Below the pieces are notes generated by a model, which saw only the letters and a program-made list of their open reading frames with translations, ran no database searches and had not been told where the DNA came from. Source: Streptomyces sp. NRRL S-337 (GTDB lineage Bacteria; Actinomycetota; Actinomycetes; Streptomycetales; Streptomycetaceae). Taken from it: 32,266 nucleotides of DNA. The stretch is from contig NZ_JOIX01000082.1 of assembly GCF_000720175.1 (NCBI RefSeq), positions 1 to 32,266 on the forward strand, read 5' to 3'. Shown one piece after another: positions 1-7,173 of this stretch; the first letter of the stretch is position 1, and each line of letters opens with the position of its first letter. The position numbers and the translations under genes were made by a program.

Positions 1-65
1 GCCGGGGGGAGGGCGGGGGCGAGGACGGGGGCGTCCACGCTGTCCGGCGGGGCGCGCGCCGAGCG

Positions 66-149
66 GTCAACGCCGTACCCGGGTTGCCGGGTGGTCAACG
101 CGGTACCGCGGGTTGACGACCCCTACAACCGTGGGTCTCCCGTAGGGGT
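66..149. repeat. GTCAAC repeat pair and inverted repeats upstream of the first ORF
   Basis: Two related 21-22 bp segments occur at 66-86 and 94-115, both of the form GTCAACGC-GTACC-CGGGTTG. The second is flanked by perfect 6-bp inverted arms GTCAAC (94-99) and GTTGAC (112-117) around the palindrome CGCGGTACCGCG. Just downstream lies another inverted repeat, ACCCCTAC (119-126) and GTAGGGGT (142-149). They lie 90-170 bp upstream of a short ORF and may be operators, or the terminator region of a gene left of the window. The function is not established. Confidence 0.45.
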
Positions 150-238
150 TGGAGTGGGTCTGGAGACTGACGTCAGGCCCGCCAAGGATCGACCCGTGGA
201 CCGATGTCCGGCAATCGCGTGAAATTCATCATGGACCC

Positions 239-481
239 ATGAGCAACGCAACGATTCCACCCGCATCCGTCCGGCCCCTCCCCTCCCTCGCATCCGCCCC
301 TCTCCACCCGGCCAAGGGCGCCACGGCCCTCGGCGCCACCCCGGCCGCCGGCGCCGCCCCGGAGGCCGGGCACCGACACCTGGTGGGCAACGCCCTCCGC
401 GCGATAAAGGTCTTCGCCACCGCGGCCTTCAGCGTCGTCGTCCTCGGCGAGTACGCGGACGACCGCCGGGCCGCGGGCTGA
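239..481 (+). CDS. Small conserved-looking hypothetical protein (80 aa)
   Basis: I do not recognise a named family. The ATG at 239 gives 80 residues: an Ala/Pro-rich first half (about residues 1-43), then HRHLVGNALRAIKVF followed by a short hydrophobic stretch (ATAAFSVVVLG, about 58-68) and a charged tail EYADDRRAAG. That organisation suggests a small membrane-associated or amphipathic-helix protein. No strong ribosome site precedes the ATG. An in-frame start at 149 exists, but it would place coding sequence over the inverted repeat at 142-149 and adds nothing recognisable. The stop is followed at once by a hairpin, which supports a real transcription unit. Codon positions are GC-rich like the neighbours. 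It could still be a non-coding stretch with a fortuitous frame. Confidence 0.5.
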   Translation: MSNATIPPASVRPLPSLASAPLHPAKGATALGATPAAGAAPEAGHRHLVGNALRAIKVFATAAFSVVVLGEYADDRRAAG

Positions 482-523
482 GCCCCGGGGCCGAGCCGCG
501 GGGGCCGACCCCCGGCCCGGGCT
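481..523 (+). terminator. Hairpin after the small ORF
   Basis: Outer arms AGCCC (481-485) and GGGCT (519-523) enclose an inner CGGGGG-CCGA-CCCCCG stem. It is G+C-rich without a T-run, as usual for streptomycete terminators, and begins at the last base of the stop codon of the small ORF. Confidence 0.45.
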
Positions 524-603
524 GATCTTGTTCGACGCCATGACGACATCCGGATGACCGGAAACCGTTACGGCCTGCCGGTCCCGATCCACTAGCGTCG
601 GCG

Positions 604-645
604 CGGAGTGCGCGCTCAGGGCGACGGAGTGCGCGCTCAGGGTGA
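604..645. repeat. 21-bp tandem duplication
   Basis: Two adjacent copies (604-624 and 625-645) of CGGAGTGCGCGCTCAGGGYGA differ at one base. The repeat overlaps a possible GTG at 642 of the GT87 gene and argues for the later start at 675. Confidence 0.7.
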
Positions 646-674
646 CGAGGCGAGGCGACGAGAGGGGTCAACGG

Positions 675-2246
675 GTGTCTTCCGCCGACGGTACGCGGAC
701 GGAGAGCGAAGAGACCGAAACACCGGGGGAGGGGAGGGGGAGGGGCCCCCGAACCAGACCCGACGAAACCCCGCCCCCCAGCCCCAACCCCAGCCCTACC
801 AGCCCCAACCCCAGCCCTACCAACCCCACGCCCACCCCTACCGACCTCACCCCCACCGATACAAGCCCCAGCCGTACCAGCACGACGTCCGCCTTCACCG
901 GCACCCCCCGCCACCTCCTCTACGCCGCCGCCCTGTTGCTCGTCTCGTTCGTCGGGCTGTGGGTGCTTTACGAGGTGCAGCCGCTGCCGATGTCCGACAT
1001 AGCGGTCTACCGGGCCGAGGGGGAGGCCGCCGCGAGCGGCGGTGATCTCTATGGCTTCACGGTCACCAAGTGGGACCTCCCGGCCACCTACCCGCCCTTC
1101 GCCGCCCTGCTCTTCATCCCGACGACCTGGCTCTCCCTCGGCACCCTCAAGATCGTCTGTGTGCTCGTCAACGCCGGGCTGCTCGCCCTGCTGATCCATC
1201 TCTCCTGCCAGGCCACCGGCGTGCGTCAGGCCACCGGTGTGCGTCAGGCGGCCGGTGTGCGCCGGGCCGCGCACACCGCGCCGGCCGTACTGGCCGCCAC
1301 CGCGCTCGGCCTCTGGCTCGAACCGGTCTTCCAGACGTTCGTCTTCGGCCAGGTCAATCTCGCCCTGACCTGCCTGGTCCTCTGGGACCTCGCCCGCCCG
1401 GACGGTGCCCGCGGCAAGGGGTTCGCCACCGGAATCGCGGCGGGTATCAAGCTCACCCCCGCGATCTTCGCCGTCTACCTCCTCATCACCGGCCGGGTGA
1501 AGGCCGCCTTCAGCGCCCTCGCCGGCTTCCTGGTCTCGGTGCTGCTGGGCTGGCTGGTGCTGCCGGACGCCAGCGTCGAGTTCTGGACCCGGCGGATGTT
1601 CGAGACCGACCGGGTGGGCAAGGTCTGGATCGTCGACAACCAGTCCCTCCAGGGCCTGATCAGCCGCGTCCTGCACGACCCCGAACCGGGGCTGCTGTGG
1701 GCGGTGCCGGCGCTGCTGACCGCGGCCGCCGGCCTCTACGCCGCACGCCGGGTCTATCTGCGCCGCGGCCTCGACACCTGGGGCGTGCTGTGTACGGCCG
1801 TGACGGCGCTGCTGGTCTCACCGATCAGCTGGTCGCACCACTGGGTCTGGTGCGTACCGCTGCTGATCGGCCTCGCCGCCCGCGTCCGGCGGCACCCCTG
1901 GCGGCGCGCCCTGCTGGCCGCCGTCACCCTCGCCTTCACGGCCCGCACGATGTGGCTCGTGCCGCACCGCGGCGACCTCGATCTGCACTTCTCCTGGTGG
2001 CAGCAGCCGTTCGCCGCGCCGTACCCCCTGCTCGGGCTGGCGCTGCTGGCGGCCCTGATCTGGTGGACCCGGCGTACGGGGAACGCGCCGGGGGAGGGGG
2101 ACGAGTCGGGCGAGCCGGGGAAGCCGGGAGCGTCCGCGCCCCGCCATATCCCGTCCCCACGCGCCGACCAGGACCTGACAGCCCGGACCGCCCGGACTAC
2201 CGGGACCGCCCGGACTACCCCGACCGCCCGGCCCCGCACCGCATGA
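675..2246 (+). CDS. GT87-family (DUF2029) polyprenol-phosphate-mannose-type glycosyltransferase
   Basis: Integral-membrane glycosyltransferase of the GT-C fold. Family members in actinobacteria transfer mannose or arabinose from polyprenyl-phosphate donors to lipoglycans at the outer face of the membrane. Visible family signatures are TYPPFAALLF, a GIAAGIKLTPAIFAVY segment (the conserved KxTP loop), VDNQSLQGLISR and SWSHHWVW, spread among about ten hydrophobic helices. I chose GTG 675 because GAGAGGGG lies 7 nt upstream; GTG 642 is an alternative inside a tandem repeat. The first 60-70 residues are a cytosolic low-complexity segment of PSPNP/TPT type. An 18-bp repeat encodes ATGVRQ-ATGVRQ-AAGVRR in a loop, and the C-terminal tail is Thr/Ala/Arg repetitive. 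The gene converges on the XPB gene with 56 bp between them. The family is secure; donor and acceptor are not determinable. Confidence 0.88.
   Translation: MSSADGTRTESEETETPGEGRGRGPRTRPDETPPPSPNPSPTSPNPSPTNPTPTPTDLTPTDTSPSRTSTTSAFTGTPRHLLYAAALLLVSFVGLWVLYEVQPLPMSDIAVYRAEGEAAASGGDLYGFTVTKWDLPATYPPFAALLFIPTTWLSLGTLKIVCVLVNAGLLALLIHLSCQATGVRQATGVRQAAGVRRAAHTAPAVLAATALGLWLEPVFQTFVFGQVNLALTCLVLWDLARPDGARGKGFATGIAAGIKLTPAIFAVYLLITGRVKAAFSALAGFLVSVLLGWLVLPDASVEFWTRRMFETDRVGKVWIVDNQSLQGLISRVLHDPEPGLLWAVPALLTAAAGLYAARRVYLRRGLDTWGVLCTAVTALLVSPISWSHHWVWCVPLLIGLAARVRRHPWRRALLAAVTLAFTARTMWLVPHRGDLDLHFSWWQQPFAAPYPLLGLALLAALIWWTRRTGNAPGEGDESGEPGKPGASAPRHIPSPRADQDLTARTARTTGTARTTPTARPRTA
780..885 (+). repeat. 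Imperfect Pro/Asn/Thr-coding repeat in the GT87 gene
   Basis: C-rich degenerate repeats of the type CCCCAACCCCAGCCCTACCA encode the PSPNPSPTSPNPSPTNPTPTPT-like tail before the first membrane helix. The coding strand is strongly purine-poor here. Probably a disordered cytosolic extension that expands and contracts by slippage. Confidence 0.7.
1212..1265 (+). repeat. In-frame 18-bp tandem repeat, three copies
   Basis: Copies at 1212-1229, 1230-1247 and 1248-1265 of GCCACCGGCGTGCGTCAG, the third diverged, encode ATGVRQ, ATGVRQ and AAGVRR. They lie in a loop between two predicted membrane helices of the GT87 protein, so copy-number change would alter loop length without a frameshift. Confidence 0.85.
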
Positions 2247-2302
2247 GCCCGGGCCGGACGGACGTCCGCAGGTACGCCTGAACGTCCCCCTGCCGCTGCT
2301 TC

Positions 2303-3955
2303 CTACGCGTCCTCGTCCGCCGCCAGCAGTTCGTCCGCGTCGACGATCCGGTACGCGTAGCCCTGCTCGGCCAGGAAGCGCTGGCGGTGGGCGGCGAAGT
2401 CCTGGTCGATGGTGTCGCGGGCGACGACGGAGTAGAAGCGCGCCTCGTGGCCGTCGGCCTTCGGGCGGAGCACCCGGCCGAGCCGCTGGGCCTCCTCCTG
2501 GCGGGAGCCGAAGGTGCCGGACACCTGGATCGCGACCGTCGCCTCGGGCAGGTCGATGGAGAAGTTCGCGACCTTCGAGACGACCAGGACCGAGATCTCG
2601 CCCTCCCGGAACGCGTCGAAGAGCTTCTCCCGCTGGGCGTTGCTGGTCTCGCCCTTGATCACCGGGGCGTTCAGATGCTCGCCCAGTTCGTCCAGCTGGT
2701 CGATGTACTGCCCGATGACCAGCGTCTGGTCGCCCTGGTGGCGGCGCACCAGCGCCTCGGTCACATACTGCTTGCTGGCCGTGGTGGCGCAGAAGCGGTA
2801 CTTCTCCTCGGTCTCGGCAGTGGCGTACGCCAGCCGTTCCGACTCGGTGAGGTTGACCCGTACCTCGACGCAGTCGGCCGGGGCGATGTAGCCCTGTGCC
2901 TCGATCTCCTTCCAGGGGGCGTCGAACCGCTTCGGGCCGATGAGCGAGAACACGTCCGACTCCCGGCCGTCCTCGCGCACCAGCGTGGCGGTCAGCCCGA
3001 GCCGGCGCCGGGCCTGCAGGTCGGCGGTGAACTTGAAGACCGGCGCGGGCAGCAGGTGCACCTCGTCGTAGACGATCAGGCCCCAGTCCCGGGAGTCGAA
3101 CAGCTCCAGGTGCGGGTAGACGCCCTTCCGCTTGGTCGTCAGCACCTGGTACGTGGCGATGGTGACCGGCCGGATCTGCTTCTTCGTCCCGCTGTACTCG
3201 CCGATCTCGTCCTCGGTCAGTGAGGTGCGCCGGACGAGTTCGTGCTTCCACTGCCGCGCCGAGACCGTATTGGTCACGAGGATGAGCGTGGTGGCCTTGG
3301 CCTGTGCCATGGCGCCCGCGCCGACCAGCGTCTTGCCCGCGCCGCACGGCAGGACGACGACGCCCGAGCCGCCGTGCCAGAAGCCCTCGACGGCCTGCTG
3401 CTGGTACGGCCGCAGCGCCCAGCCGTCCTCGCGCAGCTCGATCGGATGCGCCTCACCGTCGACGTAACCGGCGAGGTCCTCGGCGGGCCAGCCCAGCTTG
3501 AGCAGCGTCTGCTTGATCTGGCCGCGCTCGGAGGGGTGGACGACCACGCTGTCCGGGTCCAGCCGGGCGCCGACCAGCGGCTGCACCTTCTTGGAGCGGA
3601 GGATCTCCTCCAGCACCGGGCGGTCGGTGGTGGTCAGCACCAGCCCGTGCGTCGGGTGCTTGATCAGTGTGAGCCGGCCGTAGCGGGCCATCGTCTCCGC
3701 GACGTCGACGAGCAGTGCGTGCGGCACCGGGTACCGCGAGTACTGCACCAGCGCGTCCACGACCTGCTCGGCGTCGTGCCCGGCGGCCCGCGCGTTCCAG
3801 AGCCCCAGCGGCGTCACCCGGTACGTGTGGATGTGCTCCGGCGCCCGCTCCAGTTCGGCGAAGGGCGCGATGGCCCGCCGGCAGGCGTCCGCCAGCTCGT
3901 GGTCCACCTCCAGCAGCAGCGTCTTGTCGCTCTGGACGATGAGGGGTCCGTTCAC
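2303..3955 (-). CDS. XPB/RAD25-family DNA helicase (actinobacterial type)
   Basis: Superfamily 2 3'-5' DNA helicase, 550 residues, the bacterial counterpart of archaeal and eukaryotic XPB. Residues 1-165 are the XPB N-terminal (Helicase_C_3-type) domain. The motor follows: Walker A PCGAGKT (203-209, Lys208), DEVH box (297-300), motif III TAT (322-324), the XPB-specific RED motif in REDGRE (327-332), and motif VI QEEAQRLGRVLRPK (486-499). The bacterial family is usually annotated as a repair helicase; its role in Streptomyces is poorly known. The GTG at 3955 has AAAGGGCGAGG upstream in the coding direction. The next gene upstream on the same strand encodes a protein sharing the N-terminal domain. 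The length is full and no key residue is missing. Confidence 0.95.
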   Translation of the reverse strand: MNGPLIVQSDKTLLLEVDHELADACRRAIAPFAELERAPEHIHTYRVTPLGLWNARAAGHDAEQVVDALVQYSRYPVPHALLVDVAETMARYGRLTLIKHPTHGLVLTTTDRPVLEEILRSKKVQPLVGARLDPDSVVVHPSERGQIKQTLLKLGWPAEDLAGYVDGEAHPIELREDGWALRPYQQQAVEGFWHGGSGVVVLPCGAGKTLVGAGAMAQAKATTLILVTNTVSARQWKHELVRRTSLTEDEIGEYSGTKKQIRPVTIATYQVLTTKRKGVYPHLELFDSRDWGLIVYDEVHLLPAPVFKFTADLQARRRLGLTATLVREDGRESDVFSLIGPKRFDAPWKEIEAQGYIAPADCVEVRVNLTESERLAYATAETEEKYRFCATTASKQYVTEALVRRHQGDQTLVIGQYIDQLDELGEHLNAPVIKGETSNAQREKLFDAFREGEISVLVVSKVANFSIDLPEATVAIQVSGTFGSRQEEAQRLGRVLRPKADGHEARFYSVVARDTIDQDFAAHRQRFLAEQGYAYRIVDADELLAADEDA

Positions 3956-4279
3956 GCGCCTCGCCCTTTCCGTTCGGTGTGCGGCCCGGGACGGGAGCGT
4001 CCTGTGCGGCCAAATCTCCAGTGTGCCCCATCGGCGGGGAAGCGAGGGAGGAGCGGCGAACGGCAGACCGAGCGGCCCGGCCGGTCAGCGGCCGCGTGCC
4101 GGAAGCACGGCGCGCGGGAGGTCCTCGGGCCGGGCGGCCGGGTAACGCCGGACACAGCACCCACGTGCACTGCGGCTGGTCGCGCTGATCCGAAACGGCG
4201 CTGATCCAAAACGGCGCTGAACCGCAACCGCGCTGACCGGAAGCGGCTACGGGTTCACCGCACCCACACCCGCACTCCC
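3956..4279. other. Intergenic leader region of the XPB gene, no gene seen
   Basis: This 324-bp stretch between the XPB start and the terminator of the upstream gene holds a 16-bp tandem repeat (listed separately) and the presumed XPB promoter. ORFs crossing it on both strands have shadow composition and no recognisable product. Confidence 0.6.
4182..4245. repeat. 16-bp tandem repeat, four copies
   Basis: Four adjacent units: 4182-4197, 4198-4213, 4214-4229 and 4230-4245. The first two are GCGCTGATCCGAAACG and GCGCTGATCCAAAACG; the third and fourth have drifted (GCGCTGAACCGCAACC, GCGCTGACCGGAAGCG). The invariant core is GCGCTGA-CC. It lies about 230-290 bp upstream of the XPB start, so it could be an array of protein-binding sites or only slippage. 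Confidence 0.85.
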
Positions 4280-4311
4280 GGCCGGGCGTCGCCACGAGGC
4301 GAGGCCCGGCC
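4280..4311 (-). terminator. Terminator of the XPB-partner gene
   Basis: Arms GGCCGGGC (4280-4287) and GCCCGGCC (4304-4311) are perfect; after one mismatch the stem continues with TCGCC/GGCGA around an ACGA loop. It starts 4 nt beyond the stop codon of the minus-strand gene ending at 4315. Confidence 0.75.
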
Positions 4312-4314
4312 GCC

Positions 4315-6996
4315 TCACACCACGTCGTCCGCGAGTTCCGCGACCCCGGTGATCCGGTGCAGTGGATAGGTGCGTACCTCGTCGGCGGTGTGGTCGTACG
4401 CGGTGACGAAGCCGCCCTCCACCCGGACCGGGGCGATCACCCGTTGACTGGCCGCACCGTCCGCGTTGACGTAGCCGATCCACAGGGCCGAGTTGGTCAG
4501 CACCGCGGCCTGCATCGTGGCGAGGGTCTCGGCGGAGGTGGTGCGCGGGAGCGTGCCGGGGGCCGGGACGGGGGCGTGCACCGGCTTGCGTTCCGCCGTG
4601 GCGGCGAGGTCGCCGGCGCGGATGGCGCGCACCGCCGCCTCCAGGAGGGTGCCGTCGGGCGACGGCGGACCGTCCGGGACGGGGGCCGGGGCGGTGCGCG
4701 GCGGGGTGCGGTACGAGTCGGCGCGGGCGATCAGGACGTCGCCGGCGGCGGACTCGGCGGCCGGGGCGTAGCCCATCGCCCGTAGCCCGTCGAGGAGTTG
4801 TTCGGGCGCGGTCTGGGCGGCGAGCACGGTCGGGGCCAGCCGGCGCAGGCGGAGCCCGGCGGCGCGCCGGTCGGCGAGGATCTCGGAGAGCAGCGCGTCG
4901 TCGTCGCAGCGGACGTAGGCGGCGGCCGCGCCGATCCGCAGCCGGCCGTGCTTACGGGCCACGTCGTCGATGAGGTAGGCGAGCGGCTGGGGGACCGGTG
5001 TACGGGAGTGGCTGCTGAGGAAGTCCTGCAGTTCGGCGGCGGAACGGCCGGCGTCGAGGGCGCGGCGCACCGAGGCCGGGGTGAAGCGGTAGACCGTCGC
5101 GCCGCCCTTGGACTCGATGTCCGCGAGGACGTCGAGCGCCTCGGCGAGCGGGCGCTGCAACGGGCCGGGGGCGACCGCGGTCAGGTCCGCCTGGAGGAGG
5201 ACGTGGTCGAGGGGTTCGGGGAGGAGGGGGGCCAGCAGGGCGGCGGCGCGGGTCGCCGCGGCACCGATCTCGGCCCCGGATGCCACCCCGCCTCCGGTTG
5301 CCGCTCCGGCTGCGAGGGGTGATGCCTCGGCTCCGGCTTCCGTCCACGTACCGGCTTCCGTCCCCCTACCGGCTTCCGTCCACGTGCCGGTTTCCGCCGC
5401 CGCCCCGGTCTTCGCTCCCTCCGCGCCGATCAGCGTCCGGCCGTGGGTGGCGAGTGCGCCGCGCCCGGTGACGCCCAGCAACTCGGCCTCCTCCAGGGCC
5501 CATTGGGCCAGGCGCGACCGGAGGTCGTCGGTGCCGGCGGACTCGGCCTCCGCGCCCCTGCCCGTCGTCGCTCCCGCGACCCCGCCCGCCGTCGGTCCTG
5601 CGGCCCCGCCCGTCGTGGCTCCCGCGGCCCCGCCCGCCGTCGGGCCGGCCCCGCGCAGTGGACGTTCCCAGCGGAGCCGGGAGAGCACCGTCGCCGCCGG
5701 TACGGACGTACCGGGCGGCAGTGTGGCGAGCAGGGTGAGGGCGCGGCGGCGGACCTCGGGGGCCGGGGAGCGGTCCAGGTGCGGTCCGAGGGCGGCGAGC
5801 GCGCGCCCCTTCACGTCGGCGGTGCCGACCACGCCCGAGGTGCGGGTGGCGGCCAGCCAGCCGGCCGCCAGCGCCGCCCACCGCTCGTGATCGGGCAGCT
5901 GCCGCCACTCCTCGGCGGCCGGGGTGGCCGCGTACCGCTCGTCGGCCTCGCCGTCGGAAGCGATCAGCCCGGCCGCGTAGGCGAGTTCGAGCCAGAAGGC
6001 GGCGAGCCGTTCGGTGGTGTCCAGGGCGGTGGCGGTGCGCTTGAGGTCGCGGACGCTCATCCCGCCGGCGCGCAGCACGGGCGGGCCGCCCAGGTCCCAC
6101 TCCTTGAGCAGTTCCTCGACGGTCGCCAGGGCGGTGAACGCCTGGCTCGCCGCGGCGTTGTCCACAAGCTGTGGATCGCGTTCCGTCGTGGGCGTGAGCG
6201 CCGGCGGCACCGGCTCCGGGCTGCGGTGGGCGCGCCCGCCGCGGAGATGGAGCGCCGCCTCCCGCGGCAGGACGACGTTGCGGGCGCCCGCCGGGAGCAG
6301 CAGACCGCGGTCGAGCAGCCACTGCAGATGGGCGGCCGGGCGGTCGGTGACCGCGCCGTACGGCGGGCCCCACAGCAGTTTGTCGAGGACGGCGACGGAC
6401 TCGGCCGGCGCGGTGTCCAGCAGCGCGGCCATCCGCTCCCGGTCGCGGAACAGCGCGGTCAGTGCGGCGACCGCGGAGACCGGGTCGTGGGTGGTGGGCA
6501 ACCCGGCCGCGGCCAGGATCTCCTGCAGCCGCCCGGGCGACATCCCGGCGGCGGCCTCGGCGACGGTCGGGCCCAGACCGGTCGGCGAGGGCCGCGCGGC
6601 GCCGGGCGCCAGCAGCTCCCGGGCCGTCCGCACCAGCCGCAGCCGGTCGTCCGGCCCCCACACCAGGGCCTGCCCGCGCAGCTCGGCGACGGCCCGGGGC
6701 AGCGCGGCGGCCACCGCCTCGTCCCCGGCGTCCCCGCCCATCAGCGCGCCCAGCGTGTCGTACGGGCACGGGTCGGGCGCCACCGCCAGCGCCTCGGCGG
6801 TCTGCAGGGCGAACCGGTCGAGCCGCTCCACCGCGCGGACCACCGATGCCCGGGTCCCGGCCCGGGTCGCCAGCTGGGTGACGTCGCCCGGCACCGGGCT
6901 GAGCAGATCGGGCCGTGCCCGCAGCAGTCCGACGAGCCCGCTGTCGCTACGGGTCCGCAGCTCCTCGGCGAGGGTGCGGGGGGTATCGGTGGTCAT
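4315..6996 (-). CDS. Helicase-associated (Helicase_C_3/XPB N-terminal-like) protein with C-terminal WYL-like domain
   Basis: 893 residues, annotated in the family as helicase C-terminal or helicase-associated domain protein, but I find no Walker A or DEAD box, so it is not itself a helicase. The N-terminal 580 residues look like successive winged-helix or helical repeats. About 595-748 aligns by eye with the N-terminal domain of the neighbouring XPB: shared spacing of YR-TP, AG, SR-PVP, GRL, EIL and RL-P. The last 65 residues (LWIGYVNADGAASQRVIAP ... RITGV) resemble a WYL ligand-sensing domain. ATG 6996 is preceded 7 nt upstream by the -10-like TAACGT, suggesting a leaderless mRNA. Two low-complexity insertions, coded by 24-bp and 18-bp repeats, lie near residues 450 and 540. 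Probably a protein partner or regulator of XPB; this is inference. Confidence 0.85.
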   Translation of the reverse strand: MTTDTPRTLAEELRTRSDSGLVGLLRARPDLLSPVPGDVTQLATRAGTRASVVRAVERLDRFALQTAEALAVAPDPCPYDTLGALMGGDAGDEAVAAALPRAVAELRGQALVWGPDDRLRLVRTARELLAPGAARPSPTGLGPTVAEAAAGMSPGRLQEILAAAGLPTTHDPVSAVAALTALFRDRERMAALLDTAPAESVAVLDKLLWGPPYGAVTDRPAAHLQWLLDRGLLLPAGARNVVLPREAALHLRGGRAHRSPEPVPPALTPTTERDPQLVDNAAASQAFTALATVEELLKEWDLGGPPVLRAGGMSVRDLKRTATALDTTERLAAFWLELAYAAGLIASDGEADERYAATPAAEEWRQLPDHERWAALAAGWLAATRTSGVVGTADVKGRALAALGPHLDRSPAPEVRRRALTLLATLPPGTSVPAATVLSRLRWERPLRGAGPTAGGAAGATTGGAAGPTAGGVAGATTGRGAEAESAGTDDLRSRLAQWALEEAELLGVTGRGALATHGRTLIGAEGAKTGAAAETGTWTEAGRGTEAGTWTEAGAEASPLAAGAATGGGVASGAEIGAAATRAAALLAPLLPEPLDHVLLQADLTAVAPGPLQRPLAEALDVLADIESKGGATVYRFTPASVRRALDAGRSAAELQDFLSSHSRTPVPQPLAYLIDDVARKHGRLRIGAAAAYVRCDDDALLSEILADRRAAGLRLRRLAPTVLAAQTAPEQLLDGLRAMGYAPAAESAAGDVLIARADSYRTPPRTAPAPVPDGPPSPDGTLLEAAVRAIRAGDLAATAERKPVHAPVPAPGTLPRTTSAETLATMQAAVLTNSALWIGYVNADGAASQRVIAPVRVEGGFVTAYDHTADEVRTYPLHRITGVAELADDVV
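5333..5404 (-). repeat. In-frame 18-bp tandem repeat, four copies
   Basis: Units of CCGGCTTCCGTCCACGTA start at 5333, 5351, 5369 and 5387 (the last diverged). On the coding strand they give TEAG-containing hexapeptides (TWTEAG, RGTEAG, TWTEAG) in a linker of the XPB-partner protein. Confidence 0.85.
5561..5653 (-). repeat. In-frame 24-bp repeat, four copies
   Basis: Units starting at 5561, 5585, 5609 and 5633 alternate two versions and encode Gly/Ala/Thr/Pro octapeptides (of the GAAGPTAG and GVAGATTG types) in a linker of the XPB-partner protein. Confidence 0.8.
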
Positions 6997-7003
6997 TCGT
7001 ACA

Positions 7004-7009
7004 ACGTTA
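7004..7009 (-). promoter_or_regulatory. -10 box (leaderless) of the XPB-partner gene
   Basis: Read on the minus strand, TAACGT is followed by 7 nt and then the ATG at 6996, placing the expected transcription start on the initiation codon. No ribosome site is present. Confidence 0.5.
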
Positions 7010-7033
7010 GCGGGGCGATCGGGCCAGGGGCAG

Positions 7034-7109
7034 GGAGCGGCGGCGGGGTACCGGAGGATCCGGCGCCGGGCCGCTCGCGGCGGATCCGCCGGCGCCCCGC
7101 CGCCGCTCC
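7034..7109. repeat. 15-bp perfect inverted repeat in a divergent intergenic region
   Basis: GGAGCGGCGGCGGGG (7034-7048) is exactly complementary to 7095-7109. The 46-bp interior contains further palindromic GGATCC-centred and GGCGCC-centred segments, so the whole stretch can fold into a branched structure. It lies between two divergent start codons, so it is unlikely to be a terminator of either annotated gene. Confidence 0.75.
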
Positions 7110-7132
7110 GGGCCGGGCGGCGGCCGGCGCGG

Positions 7133-7138
7133 TACCGT
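7133..7138 (+). promoter_or_regulatory. -10 box of the HAAS-like membrane protein gene
   Basis: TACCGT lies 35 nt before the GTG at 7174, giving a leader of about 28 nt that contains AGGGGA just before the start. A near-identical -10 plus leader (TACCGTC, GGGCA, CGGAC) precedes the gene at 18643. Confidence 0.45.
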
Positions 7139-7173
7139 CGGGGCAGCAACCAGCGGACGCCGCAGGGGATTTC

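Noticed and set aside
429..1676. Long minus-strand frame opposite the GT87 gene
   Set aside because: Low-complexity Gly/Glu/Arg-rich shadow of a GC-rich gene without any recognisable domain.
5443..7173. Open frame extending the membrane-protein gene 577 codons upstream
   Set aside because: This part is antisense to the XPB-partner gene, has shadow composition, and a clear GTG with ribosome site is present at 7174.
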